Source: Variovorax sp. 770b2 (GTDB taxonomy: Bacteria; Pseudomonadota; Gammaproteobacteria; Burkholderiales; Burkholderiaceae_C). Taken from it: a stretch of DNA of 64,000 nt. Shown here piece after piece: positions 1-8,400 of this stretch (position 1 is the first letter of the stretch; the number at the start of each line of letters is the position of its first letter). The stretch is taken from the NCBI RefSeq assembly GCF_900115685.1, contig NZ_FOXJ01000001.1, positions 2,575,796-2,639,795 on the forward strand, read 5' to 3'. The position numbers and the translations under genes were made by a program. The notes under the pieces are model-generated. The model made no database searches and had not been told where the DNA came from. It was given only the letters and a program-made list of their open reading frames with translations.

Positions 1-147
1 AGCGGCTCGCGCAGCGCCAACCCGGCTTTCGGCGAGGTGCTGGGCAAGGCGGAGAACGCCATTCCCACCGTGCCCTTCGCCATCACCTATGCGCTGGCCA
101 ACGTGTTCCTCACGCTGCTCGGGCCGCTGATCGTCGCGCTCGTCTGA
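1..147 (+). CDS. aspT: Aspartate:alanine antiporter (AspT-like), C-terminal end only
   Basis: The frame is open from the left edge of the window and ends with TGA. The 48 visible residues end in a hydrophobic helix (ANVFLTLLGPLIVALV) after a Gly/Pro-containing stretch, as in the last membrane segment of the AspT/YidE-type aspartate-alanine exchanger family. The assignment leans on context: the next gene encodes aspartate 4-decarboxylase, and AspT exchanges external aspartate for the alanine made by that enzyme across the inner membrane. The start and most of the protein lie outside the window, so any other transporter with a similar last helix cannot be excluded. Confidence 0.6.
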   Translation, partial: SGSRSANPAFGEVLGKAENAIPTVPFAITYALANVFLTLLGPLIVALV

Positions 148-165
148 GCGCGCCGCCCGGCTCTG

Positions 166-203
166 TTTTTCTCTCTTTTTCTCTCTCTTTTTCTCTCTTT
201 TCC
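166..203 (+). repeat. T/C low-complexity tract before aspD
   Basis: This run of only T and C lies between the antiporter stop codon and the aspD ribosome binding site. It consists of T runs separated by CTCTC. Similar tracts occur at 27004-27033 and 58021-58051, also next to genes. Its function is unknown; it could set leader length or simply be an unstable simple repeat. Confidence 0.6.
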
Positions 204-223
204 ACAACCAGAAGGAGCATCCA

Positions 224-1879
224 ATGGATTTCAGCGACGTGAAGAAACTGGCGGGCCTGAGCCCGTTCGAACTGAAGGACGCACTGATCCAGGTCGCCAG
301 CCAGAGCGACCGACTCATGCTCAACGCGGGGCGCGGCAACCCGAACTTCCTGGCCACCACGCCGCGGCACGGCTTCTTCCAGTTCGGCCAGTTCGCGATG
401 ACCGAGGCCGAGCGCTCCTACATCTACATGGAGCACGTGGGCGGCTTTCCGCAGCGCGAGGGCATCGAGGCGCGCTTCGAGATCTTCGCCAAGGCCCGTG
501 CGGGCGAGCCGGGCACGCGCTTCATCGAGGCGGCGGTGTCGTACGTGCGCGACCAGCTGGGCCTCGCGGCGGGCGACTTCCTCTACGAGATGTGCGTGGC
601 CATCCTGGGCTGCAACTACCCGGTGCCCGACCGCATGCTGCGGCTCTCGGAGATCATCGTGGGCAAGTACATCCACCAGGAGATGATCGGCACCCACCCC
701 TTCGTGGGCACCTTCGACATGTACGCGGTGGAAGGCGGCACCGCCGCCATGACCTATCTCTTCAACAGCCTCCGCGAGAACCACGTGCTCGCGCCCGGCG
801 ACACCATTGCGCTGGGCATGCCGATCTTCACGCCCTACATCGAGATTCCGCACCTCAACGACTACCAGCTGATCGAGACGCTGATCGACGCGCCGCCCGA
901 AAACAACTGGCAGTTCAGCAAGAAGGAGTTGCAGAAGCTGCTCGATCCGAAGGTCAAGGCCTTTTTCCTCTGCAACCCGAGCAACCCGCCCTCGGTGAAG
1001 TTGAGCGACGAGGTGCTGGGCTACATCGCCGACATCGTGAAGCAGCGGCCCGACCTCATCATCCTCACGGACGACGTGTACGGCACCTTCGCGGACAACT
1101 TTCTCTCGCTGTTCGCGATCGCGCCGCAGAACACGATCCTCGTGTATTCGTTCTCCAAGTATTTCGGCGTGACCGGCTGGCGCATGGGCGTGGTGGCCAC
1201 GCACGAGGACAACATCATCGACCGCAAGATCGCGGCCCTGCCCGAGGCGAAGAAAAAGGAGCTGGACGCGCGCTACAGCTCCATCACCACCGAGCCGCGC
1301 AAGCTGAAGTTCATCGACCGCCTGGTGGCCGACAGCCGCACCGTGGCGCTGAACCACACGGCCGGCCTTTCGACGCCGGTGCAGGCGCAGATGGTGATGT
1401 TCTCGCTCTTTTGCCTCATGGACGAGCCGCAGGCCTACAAGCAGTCGATGAAGCGCATCGTGCTGCGGCGCAAAGAGGCGCTCTACCGCGAGCTGGGCCT
1501 GCCGATGCAGGAGGACCCGAACTCGGTCAACTACTACCACCTGCTCGACCTGCAGGACATTGCCACGCAGATGCACGGCGAGCGCTTCGGCCAATGGATC
1601 GCGGCGAAGCTGCAGCCCAACGAAGCGCTCTTTCGCATCGCCGAAGAGACCAGCATCGTGCTGCTGCCGGGGCGCGGCTTCGGGGGCAAGCACGCGTCGG
1701 GACGGGTGTCGCTGGCGAACCTCAACGAATACGACTACGCGAACATCGGGCGGTCGCTGCGAAAGCTGGCGTCGGAATACTTCGTGCGGTTCGAGAAGGA
1801 GAACGGCGGTGGCAAGGAAGGCAAGGGGCGCAATGCGAAGACCGCGGTGACCAAGCCTGTGAAGCGCGGGAAGAAATAG
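224..1879 (+). CDS. aspD: Aspartate 4-decarboxylase / aspartate aminotransferase (PLP)
   Basis: A 551-residue fold-type I PLP enzyme that converts L-aspartate to L-alanine and CO2, with side aspartate aminotransferase activity, in the cytosol. The PLP lysine is about residue 312 in the motif SFSKYFGVTGWRMG, and the cofactor-binding Asp-Tyr pair is seen in DDVYGTF. The length matches bacterial AspD (about 530-550), clearly longer than ordinary aminotransferases of about 400. The start ATG follows a good ribosome binding site (AAGGAG). The last 20 or so residues form a Gly/Lys-rich tail that looks dispensable. With the upstream antiporter it would form the known decarboxylation/antiport pair: aspartate in, alanine out, one proton consumed inside. 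A strong terminator follows. Confidence 0.9.
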   Translation: MDFSDVKKLAGLSPFELKDALIQVASQSDRLMLNAGRGNPNFLATTPRHGFFQFGQFAMTEAERSYIYMEHVGGFPQREGIEARFEIFAKARAGEPGTRFIEAAVSYVRDQLGLAAGDFLYEMCVAILGCNYPVPDRMLRLSEIIVGKYIHQEMIGTHPFVGTFDMYAVEGGTAAMTYLFNSLRENHVLAPGDTIALGMPIFTPYIEIPHLNDYQLIETLIDAPPENNWQFSKKELQKLLDPKVKAFFLCNPSNPPSVKLSDEVLGYIADIVKQRPDLIILTDDVYGTFADNFLSLFAIAPQNTILVYSFSKYFGVTGWRMGVVATHEDNIIDRKIAALPEAKKKELDARYSSITTEPRKLKFIDRLVADSRTVALNHTAGLSTPVQAQMVMFSLFCLMDEPQAYKQSMKRIVLRRKEALYRELGLPMQEDPNSVNYYHLLDLQDIATQMHGERFGQWIAAKLQPNEALFRIAEETSIVLLPGRGFGGKHASGRVSLANLNEYDYANIGRSLRKLASEYFVRFEKENGGGKEGKGRNAKTAVTKPVKRGKK

Positions 1880-1925
1880 CGCACCGGATCGCGCACCTCG
1901 CGCACCTCGCAAAGTGCGCACGACG

Positions 1926-1957
1926 AAAAAAGCACCGCCTCGAGCGGTGCTTTTTTT
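1926..1957. terminator. Bidirectional rho-independent terminator
   Basis: Perfect 8-bp stem AGCACCGC / GCGGTGCT (1931-1938 and 1944-1951) with a 5-nt loop, flanked by an A run on the left and a T run on the right. It can end transcription both of aspD (plus) and of the convergent trimeric autotransporter gene (minus) at 2003. Confidence 0.85.
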
Positions 1958-2002
1958 GTGCGATTTCAAGCGATCAGTTGATCGCCATCGAAAGCATCGC
2001 CA

Positions 2003-4750
2003 CTACCACTGGAAGCCGACGCCTGCCGTCGCACCCACGTCGCCCCGGGCGGTGGCTGCGCCGCTGAACTTGTAGGTCCAGCGGTTGTCGGCGGACGTCA
2101 ACGAGACCCCTGCGGCGATGGCGGATTGCCCCTGGTAAGTCGAGATCGCCGCCGAAGCCATGGGCCGCCCTGGCACTGACGACACCGGCAGACCCGCCAT
2201 GGCCATCGCAGCCGCCGTCCCGCTGTTCGCATCGCGCCGCAGTTCCCTGATCTTCGAATCGGTGTACGCGTTGGCTTGCCGCAAGGCCTGACTGGACGTC
2301 TGGCGCGAGATGGAAGTCGCCTGCTGCAGGTTCACGGCATCCGTCGCTTCGGTGGCGGGCGCCACGTTGGTGATCTGGCGCTCGGCGCCCTGCGATCCCA
2401 CGGAGACGGTGTTGGCGCGATCGGCCAGCGAGTTGGTGCCGAGGGCCACGCTGCCGTTCGCCAGCGCCACCGAATCGGCACCCAGTGCCACCGCACCTTG
2501 GCCCTGGGCATATGCCTTCGGTCCGATCGCCACGCCGCCAGTGCCGGCCTGCACCACCGCAGCATCGCTGCCATCCGGGCGCCCATCGACGGCGACCGTC
2601 GCATTGCGCAACTGCATCTGCTCGACCCGCTCCTTGATGACGTTGACCTGCCCGCCGTTGATGGCGTCCGAACTTCCCGGGGCAATGACGCCGTCCGCCA
2701 CTCCGGTGATCCGGCGCGCGCCCTGCGTGCCCGCCACGTCGATGACCTTGCCGTCGCGGTCCCTGGCCACGGTGATTGCGGCGCCGGGCGCATTCTGGCG
2801 GGCCAGGCCGACGTCGCCGCTTTCGACCTGCCGCGTCAGCGCCGTGACGTCGTTGCCCACGCTGCGGATGGAGTCCTGGGCGACGACGATGTCCATCGTG
2901 TTCCGGGCGGACTCGGCTTTCGCTGCGTCGGCCACCGAGCGCACGTTTGTCACGTCGCCCTTGACGCTGGCAATGTCGACGGTGCTGATCGTCACGCGAT
3001 CGTCCAGGGCAGCCACCGACTTCTTTGCTTCACCCGCCTGAAGCTTTGCGGCGTCGGCCGTCTTGGTGGCCGCGTCCGCCTTGGTGCCCGCCGTTGCGGC
3101 GCCTGCTTCGGCCTTGCCGGCCTGGGTTTTCGCGTCGTCGGCCGTCGACTTGGCGGTGTCGGCGGTGGTGGTTGCCTTGTCGGCCTTGGAAGCTGCCGCC
3201 GTCGACTCGCTCCTTGCGGCATCGGCCACCGACTTGGCTGAATCAGCCGTGGTGCTGGCCTTGTCGGCTGCCGATTTGGCGGTGTCGGCGGTGGTCGTCG
3301 CCTTGTCGGCTGTCGATTTGGCGGTGTCGGCAGTGGTCGTCGCCTTGTCGGCTGCCGATTTGGCTGTGTCGGCGGTGGCGGTTGCCTTGTCGGCCTTGGA
3401 GGCGGCCGTGGACGACTCGGTCTTCGCGGCGTCGGCAACCGATTTGGCCGTATCTGCGGTGCTCGCCGCCTTGTCGGCCGCCGAACTGGCGTTGTTGGCG
3501 GCAGTCACCGCCTTGTCGGCCTTGGAGGCTGCCGTGGTCGACTCGGCCTTTGCGGCGTCGGCAACCGACTTGGCCGAATCGGCAGCGGTTGCCGCACTGG
3601 CGGCTGTCGAATTGGCGTTGTTGGCGGTGGTTGCCGCTTTGTCAGCCGTCGTCTGGGCGGTATTGGCACTGGTCGTGGCTTTGTCGGCCGCCGATCGGGC
3701 GGTGTCGGCGGTGGTGACTGCCTTGTCGGCCCTGGAAGACGCCGCGGTCGACTCGCTCTTTGCGGCGTTGGCAACCGACTTGGCCGCATCGGCAGCGGTT
3801 GCCGCATTGGCGGCTGCCGAATTGGCGTTGTTGGCGGCGGTTGCCGCTTTGTCAGCCGTCGTCTGGGCGGTATTGGCACTGGTCGTGGCTTTGTCGGCCG
3901 ACGACTGGGCGGTATTGGCGACGCTCGCCGCTTTATCTGCTGCGGATTGCGCGCTTTGGGCGGTGCCTGTCGCGTTATCAGCCGCTGATCTGGCGGCCTG
4001 AGCGGTGCTCACCGCTTTGTCGGCTGTCGATTTGACGGCATCCGCCGTGCTTGTCGCGGCGTTGTTCCGGGTTCCTGCTGCGGCAGCAGCTGCGGCCGCG
4101 TTGTCGGCCTTGGTGCTTGCTTGGGCTGCCACATCCGATGCGGATTTAACGGCGGCGGTCAGGCGTTGATTGAATTCGTTCAATTGAGATCCGTTAATCG
4201 CATCTTTGCTGACTTCAGAAATATCACCAGGATTTACACCGATGAGCTTTTGTCCGTTGAATTCGACAGCACCTGTTCCTCCGATGGAAGTTGGTCCATT
4301 TACATCGTCTCCTGCGAGGTCATGGTTTATAAAAACTCCGCCTTTTCCATTCACGAACAACACGCCATTGTTCAGTCCGGAGACGCGGGCGATTGAGATA
4401 CTTTTATCAGGCGAACGAGCGCCCATCTGATCGGCATTGTTTGAAATACTGAAAATCAATCGAGGATTATCAATACGACAACCTGACACAGAAGTATCGC
4501 CAGCAACTCCAAAGCCATTGAACTTTCCTGTCTTATCAGTGCCGCTGCACAACTGAATTCCTCCTCCCCAAGAACCAGGACTTTCGGCACGCGCGCTTTC
4601 GAATACTCCAACGCCGTTGGCAATAGCGGCAATCGAAAAAATTCGAACAGCATGCACAATTGATTTTTTGCCGTATCCTTTGGCACTCTCGCACACAGCC
4701 ACCCACAACTGGGCGGAGTAATTCCATGCAAGACGATAAATTCGATTCAT
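2003..4750 (-). CDS. Trimeric autotransporter adhesin (YadA/Hia-like, type Vc)
   Basis: A 915-residue surface adhesin. Residues 1-24 (MNRIYRLAWN...) form an extended signal peptide region (ESPR), followed by a hydrophobic stretch and a likely cleavage after ARA near residue 55. A non-repetitive N-terminal region ends in a neck motif (DAINGSQLNE, about residue 165). A very Ala/Thr/Asp/Lys-rich coiled coil of heptads such as ADKATTT-ADTAKST fills about residues 195-590. A second neck (SDAINGGQV), YadA-head-like repeats (GAVALGADSVALANGSVALG) near residues 740-770 and a YadA anchor barrel ending in GVGFQW follow. The order is unusual in that head-type repeats sit close to the membrane anchor after a long stalk. 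It should trimerise, insert its barrel in the outer membrane and mediate attachment. It shares an upstream sequence block with the other adhesin at 5410-9444, which suggests joint regulation. Confidence 0.9.
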   Translation of the reverse strand: MNRIYRLAWNYSAQLWVAVCESAKGYGKKSIVHAVRIFSIAAIANGVGVFESARAESPGSWGGGIQLCSGTDKTGKFNGFGVAGDTSVSGCRIDNPRLIFSISNNADQMGARSPDKSISIARVSGLNNGVLFVNGKGGVFINHDLAGDDVNGPTSIGGTGAVEFNGQKLIGVNPGDISEVSKDAINGSQLNEFNQRLTAAVKSASDVAAQASTKADNAAAAAAAAGTRNNAATSTADAVKSTADKAVSTAQAARSAADNATGTAQSAQSAADKAASVANTAQSSADKATTSANTAQTTADKAATAANNANSAAANAATAADAAKSVANAAKSESTAASSRADKAVTTADTARSAADKATTSANTAQTTADKAATTANNANSTAASAATAADSAKSVADAAKAESTTAASKADKAVTAANNASSAADKAASTADTAKSVADAAKTESSTAASKADKATATADTAKSAADKATTTADTAKSTADKATTTADTAKSAADKASTTADSAKSVADAARSESTAAASKADKATTTADTAKSTADDAKTQAGKAEAGAATAGTKADAATKTADAAKLQAGEAKKSVAALDDRVTISTVDIASVKGDVTNVRSVADAAKAESARNTMDIVVAQDSIRSVGNDVTALTRQVESGDVGLARQNAPGAAITVARDRDGKVIDVAGTQGARRITGVADGVIAPGSSDAINGGQVNVIKERVEQMQLRNATVAVDGRPDGSDAAVVQAGTGGVAIGPKAYAQGQGAVALGADSVALANGSVALGTNSLADRANTVSVGSQGAERQITNVAPATEATDAVNLQQATSISRQTSSQALRQANAYTDSKIRELRRDANSGTAAAMAMAGLPVSSVPGRPMASAAISTYQGQSAIAAGVSLTSADNRWTYKFSGAATARGDVGATAGVGFQW
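3050..4050 (-). repeat. Heptad-coding tandem repeats of the adhesin stalk
   Basis: DNA coding for the coiled-coil stalk is built from 21- and 42-bp units (7 or 14 codons, ADKATTT-ADTAKST type). Superposed is a 210-bp unit (70 codons) present twice in direct succession: the 60 bases at 3631-3690 are identical to 3841-3900. Because all units are multiples of 21 bp, recombination between them would change stalk length without breaking the frame. Confidence 0.85.
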
Positions 4751-5356
4751 TATTTAACCCAAGAGTTCGACTTTTTCAAAAAGCGGCGTGCCCTTGGAAA
4801 ACCGGTCCGTTGCGGCCCGGAATTCTTTGAGGTCACGGCCGGTTTTCGATCCGGTTTTCAAAAAAACAAAAAACCCCTCATTCTTTAATAAACAAGAACG
4901 AGCTTATGTCGGCATACAACAACCGAAGGTCGAATGCCATGCATGCTGGTTTATTTGCCACGAATGGACGCACGCACATTCGAATTTCATCGAACGGCGC
5001 GAAAGAGACGTTCGCCCGCAGGGGCGGCATCTCGGTCCAGCATTGACTTTAGGATTTATTTGAATCCCAGGCCGAATAAAATGCCCTGGAAAGTAATGTT
5101 TAAGACATTACAAGAAGGACAATCGACCACAATGCCAACGACGTCACAAATAAACAGGAGCGGTATTTCTTTTAGGCATCACCAGGCCGCAAAGGTGATG
5201 CTTGAGACATTCAAGGCAATTGCCAATTTAATTTCATTCAGGAATTCAAGCCCGGATTTCAGGCGCACGCTTCGAAACGTTGAAAAAAAATGCGGCGCGA
5301 AGGGCCGGACGAAGCGCGGGAAGAAACAGCAGCGCCGCGGGCTTGCGCGAGCGGGC
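4751..5356. other. AT-richer upstream region of the trimeric adhesin
   Basis: About 600 bases with no supported gene, clearly lower in GC than the rest of the window. It holds an inverted repeat GAAAACCGG (4797-4805) / CCGGTTTTC (4839-4847), with a further direct copy of CCGGTTTTC at 4851-4859, and a ~140-bp block (5084-5226) that recurs upstream of the second adhesin. The minus-strand promoter of the adhesin should lie here, but no convincing -35/-10 pair was found. Short plus-strand frames exist but show no recognisable product. Confidence 0.6.
5084..5226 (-). repeat. Upstream block A, shared by both adhesin genes
   Basis: This block matches 9682-9822 in order, orientation and spacing. TGGAAAGTAAT (5087) is followed 44 bp later by AATGCCAACGACGTCAC (5131) and about 60 bp later by AAGGTGATGCTTGAGAC (near 5193) plus GGCAATTGC. 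It lies about 335 bp before the start codon of the trimeric adhesin. It is probably a shared regulatory region that was duplicated; the binding protein is unknown. Confidence 0.6.
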
Positions 5357-5385
5357 AAAAAAAGAGGCCGCTTTCGCGGCCTCTT
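5357..5385 (-). terminator. Rho-independent terminator of the autotransporter gene
   Basis: Perfect 10-bp stem AAGAGGCCGC / GCGGCCTCTT (5362-5371 and 5376-5385) with a 4-nt loop. The A run at 5357-5363 gives a U tract on minus-strand RNA, directly after the stop codon of the autotransporter at 5410. Confidence 0.85.
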
Positions 5386-5409
5386 GCGTTCACGCCTTGC
5401 GTGTCGTCG

Positions 5410-8400
5410 TCAGAACTTCATCGCGAGGTTGGCGCGAATGCTCTGGTCGGTGGCCTTGCCTGTGTACTTGCCGGCGTAGGAAACGCTCAGCGTCGTCAGC
5501 GGCGCGACCTTGAAGTCGAGGCCGACTTCCAGCAGTGCGGCATCGCGGGCAATGGGGACGCCCGCAACGTCGAACGCCGCGCCACCCGCGAGATTGAAGC
5601 TCGAGGTCGGCGTCGTGTTGCCGAACGCGTGCTGCCAGCCCAGCGTGGCCTTGGCCGTGAGCGGCGTGCCGCCGACCGTGAAGTCGGTGGCCGCGCGCAC
5701 GCCCAGGGTGGTGGAGGTCGAGTCGTTGGTCGAGCTCCTGCTGTTCAAGGCCGCAACGCCGCCACGCTCGGCGAACTTGCCGGTGTGCAGGTTGACGTAG
5801 CTCAGGTTGGCAAAAGGCTCGAGGTTCACGTCGCCTGCCTTCATGCGGTAGCCCAGTTCACCGAAGGCCTGCGCGGTGGCTGCGTTGTAGTCGGCGCTCA
5901 GGTTGTCGTTGAAGCCGGAGAAGGCCACGCGGCGTGCCGAGCTGACGTCGTGCCAGGTGTAGGCCGTGCCCAGGCGCATCGACAGGTCGCCCCACTGCGT
6001 GCCGCCGTAGAAGCCCAGGTGGTAGTCGTCGCTCTTGGCCGAGGCGTTGCGCGCATCGACCTTGAACGAGGAGTGGCTCGCACCTGCCAGCACGCCCAGG
6101 CGCCAGTCGCCGGCGACGGGGATGTCCACGCCGGCCATGAAGCCGCCGATCGACCGGTCCAGGCGGGCTGCGTTGCCGTCGCTGGCGCCGTGGCCCCACG
6201 AACCGAACACGTTGACCCAGGGGCTGGCGTTGTCCGACCTGGCGGCGCAACCGGAGGTGCCCGATGCCGCGCCCGTGCCCGAAGCAGCAGCGTTGGTGCC
6301 TACGGTACAGAACGCATCGCGCAGACGGTCGTTGGCAGCGCCGCGCACGAAGCGGCTGTCTTCGATCATGGCGCCCTTGACCGACGAATGCATGTCGCCC
6401 GAGATCTGGTCGAAGGCGGCGCGGGCTGCGTCGTCGGTCTCCTGGTTGAGCACCGCCGTGGTCAGCGTGCTGTGTGCCGGCAGCGCCTGGACGGCAGCTG
6501 CCGTGGCCACCTGGTTGGGCGTTTTGGCGGCCGCGACCAGGGGCTTGGACTGAGCCAATTCCAGGAACACGTCGTTGGCGGCGTAGACAGGGTGAAGGCT
6601 GATGAACGCCGACAGGTGGGTGTCGCCGGTGACCTTGTAGGTGCCCTTCACCCCGCCCTGCGCCGTCAGCACGTTGTACCTGGTGCCCAGCTGGTAGTTG
6701 CCCGGCGCGGTCTTCACCACGTTCAGGATGGCGCCCTCGGCGATGGCGGCGGTGCCGCTGGCGACGATGCGGTCGGCGCTGTCGCGCGTGAGCGGATTGA
6801 CTTCAGCCTGGTAGGTGGCGCCGGCCGCCTGCGCGTAGTTGCCGTTGACGTTCAGCGTGCCGATCGAGTTGCCGGGAGCGATGGTGCCGCCCGGCAGGAT
6901 GCTCGTCGAGCCTACGGTGCCGTGGCCCTTCAGGGTCGCGCTGCTGGCGACGGTGACGCGCGAATTGGCCAGCGAGCCATTCACCGACAGCGTGCCTGCA
7001 TCGACGCCGGTGACACCGGTGAAGCCCGAGCCATCGCCGTTGAAGGAGAGCTGTCCCGCGCCGCGCTTGGTGAAGCTGCCGGTGCCCGACAGCGTGTTGG
7101 CGAAGGCTGCGTCGCCTGGCTGGTCGATGATCAGCGATGCGTCGTTGGCGATGCCTCCGCTGCCAAAGCTGCTGGCAGAGCCGACCAGCGTGCCGCCATG
7201 GATCGACGTGCCGCCCGAATAGCTGTTGCCATCGCCCAGTTGCGTGGTGCCCGCGTGCACCTGGAGACTGCCCGCGCCAAGGATCTCCGGAGCGAAGCGG
7301 TAGTCGGTTTCCGTGTGGTTGAACACCAGCTTGCCGCTGCCGTCGCCGAACTCGACGAAAGGCGTGTCGAGCGTACCGGCGCCGGTTGCGGCCTGGTCCG
7401 CTGCCGCGCCGATGTTGACCGTGCCACTGGAGCCCGCTTCGAGGGCGATACCCACGCCCGAAGCCTTGGCCGAACCGCCATTGCGAAGCGTGACGGAGCC
7501 ATCGCCCCCCTGGCCCACGATCAAGAGGCGGCTGTTTGTCCACACCGAGTCTTTGCCGTCGACGATGACCGCGCCTTTGGAGTTCGCCTTCGCCGCGAGG
7601 CCGCCGACATCGCTGGAAACTCGCCCGCCATCTCGAATGGTCAGAGTGCCTTGACCGGCGCGACCGACCATGAACTCCTCCTTGGCCTCCCACGCGGACC
7701 CCGCCCCTTCCACCAGAACCGTGCCGGTGGCGCCGACGTCCAGCCCGATGCCACCGCCCACCGTGCTCTTGGAGCCGACACTGGTCACGACGCCGCCATT
7801 GGTGATCGCCAGCGAACCGGATCCGAAGCCGCCCACGAGCACGGAACTGCTGTTCGCCCACGACGAGCCTTTGCCGTCAACGACAACGGTGCCCTTCGAT
7901 TTCGGACCGTTGGCGACGTTGCCCGAATTGCTGGAGACTCTCCCTCCATCGCGAATGGTCAGCGTGCCTTCACCTAACCGGCCAGTTGCCAGAGCGCCTT
8001 CGACCTCCCACGCGGACCCGGGCCCCTCGACCAGGACCGAACCGGTTACGCCCAAGAACAAACCGATGCCGGCAGCAACATTGCCGGGCACGGAAGCCGT
8101 GCTCTTTACAAGCCCTCCATTTTCGATCGTCAGCGAACCATTCCCACGCGCGCCGATGCCCATGCTGTCGCCGCTTTCCCAGGTCGAGCCAGCGCCATCG
8201 ACGATGACTGCGCCCGTGCTGCCGGTCCCCCCCCCTACTAACGCATAACCTGTATTGACGACCTGACCGCCATTGCCGACTTTCAAGGTACCGGTGCCGC
8301 GGCTGCCTGCATTCAAAAATCCCTGGCTTGTCCAGCGCGAGCCTTTTCCGTCGACGGTGACTATGCCTTTGCCGCCGTCATTTGCTCCGATGAGCCCGTC

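Noticed and set aside
110..1969. Long minus-strand frame opposite aspD
   Set aside because: Composition is Arg/His/Val-rich without domains; it is the mirror of a GC-rich coding gene with clear AspD motifs.
3063..4001. Ala/Leu/Val-rich plus-strand frame and tandem repeats resembling an array
   Set aside because: It is the reverse strand of the heptad-coding repeats of the adhesin stalk. Repeat periods are 21/42/210 bp without unique spacers, so it is not CRISPR.
4770..4795. Sigma-54-like site upstream of the trimeric adhesin (minus strand GGGCACG-N4-TTTTT)
   Set aside because: The -12 GC element is missing.
4934..5479. 181-codon plus-strand frame whose translation repeats KVMFxT-like words
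   Set aside because: The same words recur at 9790, but the middle motif of the shared block is in a different frame in the two copies, so conservation is of DNA rather than of a protein.
5290..7977. 895-codon plus-strand frame opposite the autotransporter
   Set aside because: A product of GC-skewed repeats in the true gene; no signal, domain or family likeness.
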